Source: an uncultured Pseudomonadota bacterium (GTDB taxonomy: Bacteria > Pseudomonadota > Gammaproteobacteria > Methylococcales > Methylomonadaceae). From it: a stretch of 6,817 nt of DNA. The stretch lies in the NCBI GenBank assembly GCA_903902945.1, contig CAIUWU010000298.1, positions 1-6,817 of the forward strand, read 5' to 3'. A model generated the notes under the pieces. The model searched no databases and was not told the DNA's origin. It worked only from the letters and a program-made list of their open reading frames with translations. Positions 1 through 6,265 of this stretch are shown here, one piece after another (position 1 is the first letter of the stretch; every line of letters begins with the position of its first letter). A program made the translations under genes and the position numbers.

Positions 1-1370
1 CCATGGTCGAGCGCCAGTCAAAAATCACCGAGGTCGTTCTGACCGATCCCGCCGTGGCCAGCATTTCAACCGCAGTTGGCGTCGATGGCAGCAATCCAAC
101 CCTGAACAGCGGCCGCTTTCTGATCAATCTGAAACCACTCTCGGAACGGCATGAATCCGCCAGTCAGATCATCGCCCGTTTGCGCCCGCAACTGGCGGCC
201 ATTCCCGGCATCAGCAGCTATTTGCAGGCAGTACAGGACCTGACCCTGGAAAACCGCGTCAGCCGCACCCAGTATCAGTTCACCCTGCAAGGCGTTGACC
301 TGAGCGAACTCAGCGACTGGAGCCAGCGTTTGTTTAATCATCTGGGCGACAGCGATCAGCTGATCGATCTTGCTTCCGATCTGCAAGACAAAGGCGCACA
401 GGCATTTATCAATATTGACCGCGCTACCGCCAGTCGTCTCGGTGTAACTACCGCTGCTATCGACAACACTTTATACAACGCCTTCGGACAGCGGCTGGTA
501 TCAACCATTTTTACCCAGAGCAATCAATACCGGGTGGTGCTGGAAGTAGATCCAGAGCAGCAGCATAGCCCGCAAAGCCTGGCTGACTTACGGATTCCTT
601 CCAACAATGGCAGCCAGATTCCGTTATCGAGTCTGGCAACGATCAGTGAGCGTTTAACCCCGCTGGCGATTAATCATCTGGACCAGTTTCCGGCAACGAC
701 GATTTCATTCAATCTGGCCGAAGGCACCTATCTGGGCGATGCCATCAAGCTGATCGAACAAGCCCAACGAGACATCGGTTTACCGGAACAGATTCAGATC
801 GACTTTCAGGGGGCGGCCCAAGCTTTCAATGCTTCGCTGACCAATACCTTATGGCTGATTCTGGCGGCGATTGTGACGGTATATATCGTGCTGGGTATCT
901 TGTATGAAAGCTATATTCATCCGCTGACCATACTCTCGACGCTGCCATCTGCCGGGGTCGGTGCCCTGCTGGCCTTAATCCTGACCGGTAATGATTTAGG
1001 CATCATCGGCATTATTGGCATCATTCTGCTGATTGGCATCGTCAAGAAAAACGCCATCATGATGATCGACTTTGCTCTGGAAGCCGAACGCAAACAGCAA
1101 CTGGCCCCTGAAGACGCTATTTTTCAGGCCTGTTTACTGCGTTTCCGGCCTATTTTGATGACCACGATGGCGGCCTTGCTGGGCGCTTTACCGCTGATGC
1201 TGGGTAGCGGCGTCGGCTCGGAATTACGTCATCCGCTGGGGATTACGATGGTGGGAGGTTTATTGCTCAGCCAAATACTGACGCTGTACACCACGCCAGT
1301 GATCTATCTCAGCCTGGACCGGCTGTCCCGCCGCCTGCGCTCGCGTTTCGGTGAGATTGAATCGTGGTAA
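1..1370 (+). CDS. mdtB: MdtB-like RND multidrug efflux transporter subunit, C-terminal part (5' end outside window)
   Basis: Inner-membrane proton-driven drug exporter of the RND (HAE-1) superfamily. In E. coli, MdtB joins MdtC as a heterotrimer working with the periplasmic adaptor MdtA and TolC. About 455 residues are visible, against about 1040 in the family, so the N-terminal half including the TM4 aspartates is missing. The ATG at base 3 is internal and not the start. Seen, numbering from that ATG: the C-terminal periplasmic porter and docking region (about 1-280), then five membrane segments (about 283-302, 306-328, 332-358, 381-400, 412-436). The TM10 motif GIVKKNAIMMIDFA places the proton-relay lysine at 349 (equivalent of AcrB K940). 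The end, with FRPILMTTMAALLGALPLML and TLYTTPVIYL, resembles E. coli MdtB as I recall it. It overlaps the next gene by 7 nt. The MdtB versus MdtC assignment rests on gene order and that C-terminal match. Substrates cannot be read from sequence. Confidence 0.92.
   Translation, partial: MVERQSKITEVVLTDPAVASISTAVGVDGSNPTLNSGRFLINLKPLSERHESASQIIARLRPQLAAIPGISSYLQAVQDLTLENRVSRTQYQFTLQGVDLSELSDWSQRLFNHLGDSDQLIDLASDLQDKGAQAFINIDRATASRLGVTTAAIDNTLYNAFGQRLVSTIFTQSNQYRVVLEVDPEQQHSPQSLADLRIPSNNGSQIPLSSLATISERLTPLAINHLDQFPATTISFNLAEGTYLGDAIKLIEQAQRDIGLPEQIQIDFQGAAQAFNASLTNTLWLILAAIVTVYIVLGILYESYIHPLTILSTLPSAGVGALLALILTGNDLGIIGIIGIILLIGIVKKNAIMMIDFALEAERKQQLAPEDAIFQACLLRFRPILMTTMAALLGALPLMLGSGVGSELRHPLGITMVGGLLLSQILTLYTTPVIYLSLDRLSRRLRSRFGEIESW
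1350..1355 (+). promoter_or_regulatory. Ribosome binding site for mdtC inside the end of mdtB
   Basis: GGTGAG lies 8 nt before the GTG at 1364, within the last codons of mdtB. It supports the GTG start and, with the 7-nt overlap (GTGGTAA), suggests translational coupling of the two pump subunits. Confidence 0.5.
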
Positions 1371-4300
1371 AACTACTGCAATTATTTATTGATCGTCCGG
1401 TTGGCACCTCGCTGCTGGCGCTCAGCATTGCATTAAGTGGTCTGGTTGCCTTTCTGCATTTACCGGTAGCACCGCTGCCCCAGGTGGATTTTCCGACCAT
1501 TTCCGTTTCCGCCAGCATCCCCGGCGCCGGCGCCGAAACCATGGCGGCGGCGGTTGCCACACCGTTAGAGCGCAGTCTGGGCCGCATCGCCGGCATTACC
1601 GAAATGACCTCCACCAGTAGCATAGGTGCGACCCGGATCAACATTCAGTTTGATCTGGAGCGGGATATCGATGGTGCGGCCCGCGATGTTCAGGCCGCCA
1701 TCAATGCCGCCAGCAATCTGCTACCGGTCAATATGCCCAACCGGCCGACTTACCGTAAAGTCAATCCGGCAGATTCGCCGATTATCATTCTGGCCCTGAC
1801 GTCGACCACGCTCAGCCGCGGCCAGATGTATGACGTGGCATCGACGATTCTGGCACAAAAAATCGCCCAGCTGCCCGGTGTCGGTCAGGTCACGGTCGGC
1901 GGTAGTTCTTTGCCGGCGGTAAGAATCGAGCTATTACCCGGCGCACTGGCCAAATACGCGATCAGCTTTGAGGATGTCCGCAATGCGATAACCAGCACCA
2001 ATGCCAACCGTCCTAAAGGTGCGCTGGAATTTGACGATCAGCACTGGCAAATCCAGGCCAATGATCAGGCTAAAACAGCCGCCGATTATTGGCCGGTCAT
2101 CGTTGCCTACCGCAATGGCGCACCGGTGCGGATTGCCGATCTGGGCCGGGTGGTCGATTCAGTGGAAGATTTGCGCAATACCGGGGTCAAGAATGGTCAA
2201 CCTTCGGTAATTTTGCCGATTCAGAAACAACCGGGCGCCAATATCATCGAAACCGTCGACCGTATTAAAGCCATGCTGCCACAGCTACAGGCAATGATAC
2301 CGGCAGCGATGGAATTATCGGTGGCTGTCGACCGCTCCAAAACCATCCGCGCATCGGTCGATGAAGTCGAAAACAGCCTGCTGATTGCGATTGTGCTGGT
2401 ATTTATGGTGGTTTTGCTGTTTCTGCGCCGCATCCGCTCAACCCTGATACCGGTTATTGCAGTGCCGGTATCGCTGATTGGCGCCTGCGGCATCATGTAT
2501 TTGTTTGATTACAGTATCGATAATCTGTCACTGATGGCACTGACCATTGCCACTGGCTTTGTGGTCGATGATGCGATTGTGGTGCTGGAAAACGCCAGCC
2601 GCCATATCGAAGACGGGGTACCGCCTTACCAAGCCGCATTAAGAGGGGTACAGGAAGTCGGCTTTACCGTGCTGGCGATGAGTTTGTCATTAATCGCGGT
2701 GTTTACGCCGATTTTATTAATGGGCGGCATCGTCGGCAGGCTGTTCCGGGAATTTGCGGTAACGCTGTCAGCTGCGGTACTGGTGTCTTTATTGATATCT
2801 CTGACGCTGACTCCGATGCTGTGCGCCCGCTGGTTAAAACCGGAAAACCGTCACTCTGAATGGCAATGGTTACAGCGACTGAGTCAGCCGCTGAATTCGA
2901 TTCAGGCGCGTTATCAGCAAAGCCTGCACTGGGCGCTGGCACATGGCCGTATCATGCTGCTGATCCTGTTGGCCTGTATTGGCCTGAATATTTATCTGTA
3001 TACCATCGTTCCCAAAGGTTTTTTTCCGACTCAGGATAACGGCCGGCTGATGGGCACCATCCGCGCCGATCAGAGTACCTCTTTCAATGCGTTGCAAGGC
3101 AAATTGCTGCGGTTTGCCGAAATCCTGCAACAAGACCCGGCAGTCAAGACCGTGGTGGGTTATGCCGGTGGCCAGCAAAATAGTAATGGCGGACAGATGT
3201 TTGCGGTATTGACGGCCCCTAACGAACGTAAAGAAAAAATCGGTCAGATCAGCAATCGCTTACGCGAAAAACTCGCCCAAGAACCGGGCGCCAACCTGTT
3301 TTTACAACCGGTACAGGAATTACGGATCGGCGGCCGACCATCCGCCGCTCAGTTTGAATACAGCCTGCAATCCGATGATCTGCTGTTATTGCGCGAATGG
3401 ACACCGAAATTAGTCACGGCGCTGCAGCAATTACCGGAACTAGCCGATGTCAATACCAACCAGAATGATACCGGACAGCAGGTTTCCTTGATCGTCGACC
3501 GCGAGAAAGCATCGCGGCTGGGAATCAGTCAGGCAGCAATCGATACGGCCTTAAACAATGCGTTTGGTCAGCGTCAGGTTTCGGTGATTTACCAGCCTTT
3601 GAATCAGTACCGGGTGGTGATGGAGCTAGCGCCGGAATACTGGCAGGATGCCCAGATTCTGAATCAACTCTACGTCAGCAGCACGAATACCGACTTGCAG
3701 TTACGTTCACAGCAAATTCCGCTGGCGGCCATCGCCGATTTTAAACCCAGCAATACACCGCTGACGGTTAACCATCAGGGTCAGTTTGCTGCCACCACCA
3801 TTTCATTTAATTTAAAACCCGGTGTATCGCTATCTTCGGCAACTGCGCTGATCAACAAAGCCAGTGCAGCGATCACCATGCCCTCTAAAATCCGTGGCAG
3901 CTTTCAGGGGTCCGCCAAAGCCTTTCAGGAATCATTGGACAGTCAGCCGTGGCTAATTCTGGCCGCCTTGGTCACCATCTATATCATCCTGGGCATTTTG
4001 TATGAAAGCCTGATCCATCCTTTAACCATACTCTCTACCCTGCCCTCGGCAGGCGTCGGTGCCTTGCTGGCCTTGATGTTGTTTGATACCGAATTCAGCC
4101 TGATTGCACTGATCGGCGTGATTCTGCTGATTGGTATCGTCAAGAAAAACGCCATCATGATGATCGATTTTGCCATCGAAGCCGAACGCGAACACGGTTT
4201 AAGTTCGGAACAAGCCATTTTTCAGGCTTGCGTGTTGCGATTCAGACCGATCATGATGACGACACTGGCCGCTTTACTGGGCGCTTTACCGCTGGCATTC

Positions 4301-4456
4301 GGCAGTGGTTATGGCGCGGAACTGAGACAACCTCTAGGCATATCGATCGCCGGCGGGCTGATTTTCAGCCAGTTGCTGACGCTTTACACCACACCGGTGG
4401 TTTATCTTTATTTTGACCGTTTGAGTATTAGCTTTAACCAATGGCGAACCGGATAA
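1364..4456 (+). CDS. mdtC: MdtC-like RND multidrug efflux transporter subunit
   Basis: Complete 1030-residue RND transporter, close to the 1025 of E. coli MdtC, and the partner of the upstream mdtB product in the inner membrane. The GTG start is chosen because it gives the conserved opening MVKLLQLFIDRPVGTSLLAL with TM1 (about 12-32), directly followed by the family motif PVAPLPQVDFP. A porter domain follows, including MAAAVATPLERSLGRIAGI and GARDVQAAINAA-type motifs. TM2-TM4 are at about 337-354, 360-381 and 388-410, with the proton-relay pair D402/D403 in GFVVDDAIVVLEN. The second periplasmic half contains PGANLFLQPVQELRIGGR and NNAFGQRQVSVIYQP. TM8-TM12 close the protein, with K928 in GIVKKNAIMMIDFA. 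All three proton-translocation residues are present, so the subunit looks active. In E. coli this pump exports novobiocin and deoxycholate under BaeSR control; specificity and regulation here are unknown. Pseudomonas MuxC is a related alternative name. Confidence 0.95.
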   Translation: MVKLLQLFIDRPVGTSLLALSIALSGLVAFLHLPVAPLPQVDFPTISVSASIPGAGAETMAAAVATPLERSLGRIAGITEMTSTSSIGATRINIQFDLERDIDGAARDVQAAINAASNLLPVNMPNRPTYRKVNPADSPIIILALTSTTLSRGQMYDVASTILAQKIAQLPGVGQVTVGGSSLPAVRIELLPGALAKYAISFEDVRNAITSTNANRPKGALEFDDQHWQIQANDQAKTAADYWPVIVAYRNGAPVRIADLGRVVDSVEDLRNTGVKNGQPSVILPIQKQPGANIIETVDRIKAMLPQLQAMIPAAMELSVAVDRSKTIRASVDEVENSLLIAIVLVFMVVLLFLRRIRSTLIPVIAVPVSLIGACGIMYLFDYSIDNLSLMALTIATGFVVDDAIVVLENASRHIEDGVPPYQAALRGVQEVGFTVLAMSLSLIAVFTPILLMGGIVGRLFREFAVTLSAAVLVSLLISLTLTPMLCARWLKPENRHSEWQWLQRLSQPLNSIQARYQQSLHWALAHGRIMLLILLACIGLNIYLYTIVPKGFFPTQDNGRLMGTIRADQSTSFNALQGKLLRFAEILQQDPAVKTVVGYAGGQQNSNGGQMFAVLTAPNERKEKIGQISNRLREKLAQEPGANLFLQPVQELRIGGRPSAAQFEYSLQSDDLLLLREWTPKLVTALQQLPELADVNTNQNDTGQQVSLIVDREKASRLGISQAAIDTALNNAFGQRQVSVIYQPLNQYRVVMELAPEYWQDAQILNQLYVSSTNTDLQLRSQQIPLAAIADFKPSNTPLTVNHQGQFAATTISFNLKPGVSLSSATALINKASAAITMPSKIRGSFQGSAKAFQESLDSQPWLILAALVTIYIILGILYESLIHPLTILSTLPSAGVGALLALMLFDTEFSLIALIGVILLIGIVKKNAIMMIDFAIEAEREHGLSSEQAIFQACVLRFRPIMMTTLAALLGALPLAFGSGYGAELRQPLGISIAGGLIFSQLLTLYTTPVVYLYFDRLSISFNQWRTG

Positions 4457-4500
4457 GCTGTTGGCTGCAACCAGCACAACCGAGGCGACTAGTGACTGAG

Positions 4501-4541
4501 TGTCTGGCTATGGCAGCGTTTTTGAAATAGTCAGCCAGATA
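4501..4541. repeat. Weak inverted repeat downstream of mdtC
   Basis: TCTGGCT (4503-4509) is complementary to AGCCAGA (4533-4539). One G-T and one T-A pair extend the stem outwards to nine pairs, enclosing 23 nt that include a run of five T. The T run is inside the loop and not after the stem, so this is not a standard intrinsic terminator. It could assist in ending the mdtBC transcript or be chance. Confidence 0.25.
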
Positions 4542-4616
4542 TCGCCACTTGGCTTAAAGCGGTGAGCTGTTGCGGGATGGTTGCTTGTCGATAACCGCGC
4601 ATGATAGCGGAGAAAT

Positions 4617-4656
4617 CAGCCATGGCTGCTGGTGTTAAACAGCTAGCCATGGGCTG
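4617..4656. terminator. Hairpin between convergent genes, possible two-way transcript end
   Basis: CAGCCATGGCTGCTG (4617-4631) pairs with CAGCTAGCCATGGGCTG (4640-4656). This gives 15 base pairs with two single-base bulges (G4651 and T4644) around an 8-nt loop. It lies 160 nt past the mdtC stop and 10 nt past the isocitrate dehydrogenase stop. Neither strand has a clear T run after the stem, so classical intrinsic termination is not shown. RNA 3'-end protection or factor-aided termination would fit equally well. Confidence 0.4.
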
Positions 4657-4665
4657 TTGCCGGAC

Positions 4666-5673
4666 TTACAGCGCAGCGATAATGGCTTCGGCCATTTCGC
4701 GGGTGCCACAGGTACTGGCAGGATTGAGATCGGGCGTTACAAATTTACCTTCGGAAACCACTTTTTCGATAGCGGCCTGCATTCGGTTGGCGGCTTCATG
4801 TTCACCCAGATGATTCAGTAGCATCACACCGGCCATCATCACCGCAGTTGGATTAGCGATATTTTTACCGGCAATGTCCGGTGCACTGCCGTGTACTGCT
4901 TCAAACAACGCAGCATCGGCGCCAATATTGGCGCCCGGAATCAGACCCAGTCCGCCAACCAGACCAGCAGTCAGATCCGACAAGATGTCACCGAACATAT
5001 TGGTAGTCACCACCACATCAAATTGTTCAGGTTTCATCACCATATGCATGCACGCCGCATCGACAATTTTTTCATCGAATTCTATCTCAGGATATTTGGC
5101 AGCCACTTCGCGAGCGGTTTTCAAAAACAATCCCTGGGTAAACTTGAGGATATTGGCTTTATGGCAAACAGTGACTTTTTTACGATTATTGTCACGCGCA
5201 TACTGAAAAGCGTATTCGACGATACGCTCAGAACCTTTACGGGTGACTACCGCCAGACTTTCAGCAATATCTTTTTGCGGCGTCAGATAATGTTCGAGAC
5301 CCACATACAAGCCTTCGGTATTTTCACGGACGATGACGATATCAACATTATCGTAGCGGGTTTGCACACCATTCCAGCTTTTGGCCGGACGCACATTGGC
5401 GTACAGGTCGTAACGCTTGCGTAATTCGACATTAATACTTCTGAAACCCTCGCCCACCATCGTGGTCAATGGCCCTTTGAATGCTACCCGGGTTTTTTCA
5501 ATCGATTCCATGGTGGCATCGGGCAAAGGGGTTCCGGTTCTTTCGTAGGCAGCCATGCCGGCTTCGGCTTCATGCCAGTTGATTTTGGCCCCTGAAGCGT
5601 CAATTACCGCCACCGCGGCTTCCATGATTGAAGGGCCGATACCATCACCTTTGATCAATGTGACGTTGTGCAT
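4666..5673 (-). CDS. NAD-dependent isocitrate dehydrogenase
   Basis: Converts isocitrate to 2-oxoglutarate and CO2 in the TCA cycle, in the cytoplasm; 335 residues, the short single-domain form of the isocitrate/isopropylmalate dehydrogenase family. Substrate-site residues, matched to E. coli Icd: S79, N81 and R85 in RSINVELRKR (S113, N115, R119), R95 (R129), R117 and Y123 (R153, Y160), K172 (K230). The metal-binding aspartates are D205, D229 and D233. Serine and asparagine at 79/81 argue for isocitrate, against 3-isopropylmalate. In the cofactor loop HGSAPDIAG, D266 and I267 replace the K-Y pair that binds the NADP phosphate in E. coli Icd, predicting NAD use. GGAGA at 5679-5683 is 5 nt before the ATG and fixes the start. 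The gene is convergent with mdtC and 119 nt after the secreted-protein gene. Homoisocitrate or tartrate dehydrogenase are less likely alternatives. No symbol is given because icd usually denotes the longer NADP enzyme. Confidence 0.9.
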   Translation of the reverse strand: MHNVTLIKGDGIGPSIMEAAVAVIDASGAKINWHEAEAGMAAYERTGTPLPDATMESIEKTRVAFKGPLTTMVGEGFRSINVELRKRYDLYANVRPAKSWNGVQTRYDNVDIVIVRENTEGLYVGLEHYLTPQKDIAESLAVVTRKGSERIVEYAFQYARDNNRKKVTVCHKANILKFTQGLFLKTAREVAAKYPEIEFDEKIVDAACMHMVMKPEQFDVVVTTNMFGDILSDLTAGLVGGLGLIPGANIGADAALFEAVHGSAPDIAGKNIANPTAVMMAGVMLLNHLGEHEAANRMQAAIEKVVSEGKFVTPDLNPASTCGTREMAEAIIAAL

Positions 5674-5678
5674 TCGTG

Positions 5679-5683
5679 TCTCC
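5679..5683 (-). promoter_or_regulatory. Ribosome binding site of the isocitrate dehydrogenase gene
   Basis: GGAGA read on the - strand, 5 nt upstream of the ATG at 5673. It is a good match to the anti-Shine-Dalgarno sequence and decides this start. Confidence 0.7.
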
Positions 5684-5703
5684 AGACAGTTACAAGAAAT
5701 TTA

Positions 5704-5709
5704 ATCATA
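5704..5709 (-). promoter_or_regulatory. Candidate -10 box for the isocitrate dehydrogenase gene
   Basis: TATGAT on the - strand (five of six matches to TATAAT) lies 30 nt upstream of the start codon, followed by an AT-rich stretch. This would leave a leader of about 25 nt. No good -35 hexamer is visible 16-18 nt further upstream, so the promoter is tentative. The 119-nt gap to the preceding gene makes a separate promoter plausible. Confidence 0.25.
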
Positions 5710-5770
5710 CACAGTTTCAGGCACCGGGCCCAGATTCCATGCGGTTTTTAGCCAAAACCAAGTGTTGCGC

Positions 5771-5794
5771 ACAGCTGAAAATCAGGCTGTTTTT
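5771..5794. terminator. Small hairpin just after the secreted-protein gene, with a T run only on the + strand
   Basis: ACAGCTGA (5771-5778) pairs with TCAGGCTGT (5782-5790), eight pairs with one bulge and an AAA loop. It begins two bases beyond the stop codon of the - strand gene. Read on the + strand the stem is followed by TTTT (5791-5794), the form of an intrinsic terminator. Read on the - strand, the direction of the adjacent gene, no T run follows. It may stabilise the 3' end of the secreted-protein mRNA or stop antisense transcription; the stem is short. Confidence 0.3.
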
Positions 5795-6197
5795 ATTGAA
5801 TCCGCACTAAAAAACCGTCGGTTTTTTCACAAGTTGGCTTGCTGTGCCCGGTGACGCTGATCCGCACGAAACCATGTTCGATAGGACGCTCCAATTTGCC
5901 GCTGATTTCCAGTCGTCCGCTTTTTTGCGCAGTGATTTCCAAATCATGCGGGCCAAAATTAAATTCTTTGTCAGCAAAATGCACTTTGACATGAACTGAG
6001 CTCGGTACGGTGTTAGCCGATGCCACCATCGAAAACTCACTCAGTGACTGGGTATATTTGTTGGCCGCCGGCTGAAACTCGGAAAACACCGGCTTGTCAC
6101 AATGACTGGAACTTTGACCGCTGTTATATGCCTGAGCCGTGGTTGATCCGAATGCTAACAAGGCCAGCACCGACATTAACTGGGTTTTGATTTTCAT
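5793..6197 (-). CDS. Small exported protein of unknown function, two cysteines
   Basis: I do not recognise this 134-residue protein. Residues 1-23 form a clear Sec signal peptide: MKIK basic start, hydrophobic core MSVLALLAFG, and an AQA site before Y24. There is no lipobox cysteine, so the mature protein of about 111 residues should be soluble in the periplasm or secreted. It has two cysteines, C33 near the mature N-terminus and C123 near the C-terminus, placed to tie the ends together as a disulphide. From about 67 to 133 the sequence alternates hydrophobic and polar residues (HVKVHF, DLEITA, RLEISGKL, FVRISVTG, GFLVRIQ), suggesting a small beta-sandwich, perhaps Ig-like. The ATG at 6197 follows GGAG (6203-6206) by 5 nt. 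It lies between a coaX-like gene and isocitrate dehydrogenase, neither of which suggests a role. Signal peptide and frame are well supported; function is open. Confidence 0.8.
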   Translation of the reverse strand: MKIKTQLMSVLALLAFGSTTAQAYNSGQSSSHCDKPVFSEFQPAANKYTQSLSEFSMVASANTVPSSVHVKVHFADKEFNFGPHDLEITAQKSGRLEISGKLERPIEHGFVRISVTGHSKPTCEKTDGFLVRIQ

Positions 6198-6202
6198 TTC
6201 AT

Positions 6203-6206
6203 CTCC
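6203..6206 (-). promoter_or_regulatory. Ribosome binding site of the small exported protein gene
   Basis: GGAG on the - strand, 5 nt before the ATG at 6197. It supports this start, which also gives a complete signal peptide. Confidence 0.6.
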
Positions 6207-6221
6207 ATTTTATAGATTAAG

Positions 6222-6238
6222 GGTAAGCACAACTTACC
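6222..6238. repeat. Perfect 6-bp inverted repeat in the leader of the exported-protein gene
   Basis: GGTAAG (6222-6227) and CTTACC (6233-6238) enclose CACAA. The repeat lies 25-41 nt upstream of the exported-protein start and 23 nt after the coaX stop. No T run follows on the - strand. It could be an operator half-site pair, an mRNA leader hairpin or a weak coaX transcript end. Confidence 0.3.
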
Positions 6239-6251
6239 ACGGGGTTTTAGC

Positions 6252-6265
6252 ATTAAATATTTAAT
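6252..6265. repeat. 14-bp AT-only palindrome over the coaX stop codon
   Basis: ATTAAATATTTAAT is a perfect palindrome without a spacer. It overlaps the TAA stop of the coaX-like gene (6261-6263). Its position 55-68 nt upstream of the exported-protein start could suit a regulator site or promoter element, but an AT-only palindrome of this size may be chance. Confidence 0.3.

Larger units (their letters stand above)
4457..4665. other. Non-coding gap between convergent genes
   Basis: These 209 nt separate the stop codons of mdtC (+) and the isocitrate dehydrogenase gene (-). I see no credible gene here. The stretch contains the hairpin at 4617-4656 and a weaker inverted repeat at 4501-4541. No outer-membrane channel gene or fragment of one is visible downstream of mdtC. 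Confidence 0.7.

Noticed and set aside
1309..1644. 111-codon - strand open frame across the mdtB/mdtC junction
   Set aside because: It is opposite conserved RND coding sequence, and the translation is low-complexity in A, S, G and M with no domain; a shadow of biased codons.
1..4456. Possible frameshift splitting one RND gene in two
   Set aside because: The first frame ends with a full RND C-terminus through TM12 and the second starts with a full N-terminus and TM1; these are two tandem paralogues, as in mdtBC.
4874..5424. Two open frames on the + strand (4874-5206 and 4891-5424)
   Set aside because: They lie wholly antisense to the isocitrate dehydrogenase gene, whose conserved active-site residues show it to be the real gene; their translations look like no protein family.
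5743..5759. Inverted repeat GGTTTT/AAAACC in the gap before isocitrate dehydrogenase
   Set aside because: Only six mostly A-T pairs around a 5-nt loop, with no run of T after it; expected by chance.
5807..6040. 77-codon - strand open frame inside the exported-protein gene
   Set aside because: Same strand, shifted frame, no ribosome binding site; the overlapping frame has a signal peptide and a good start.
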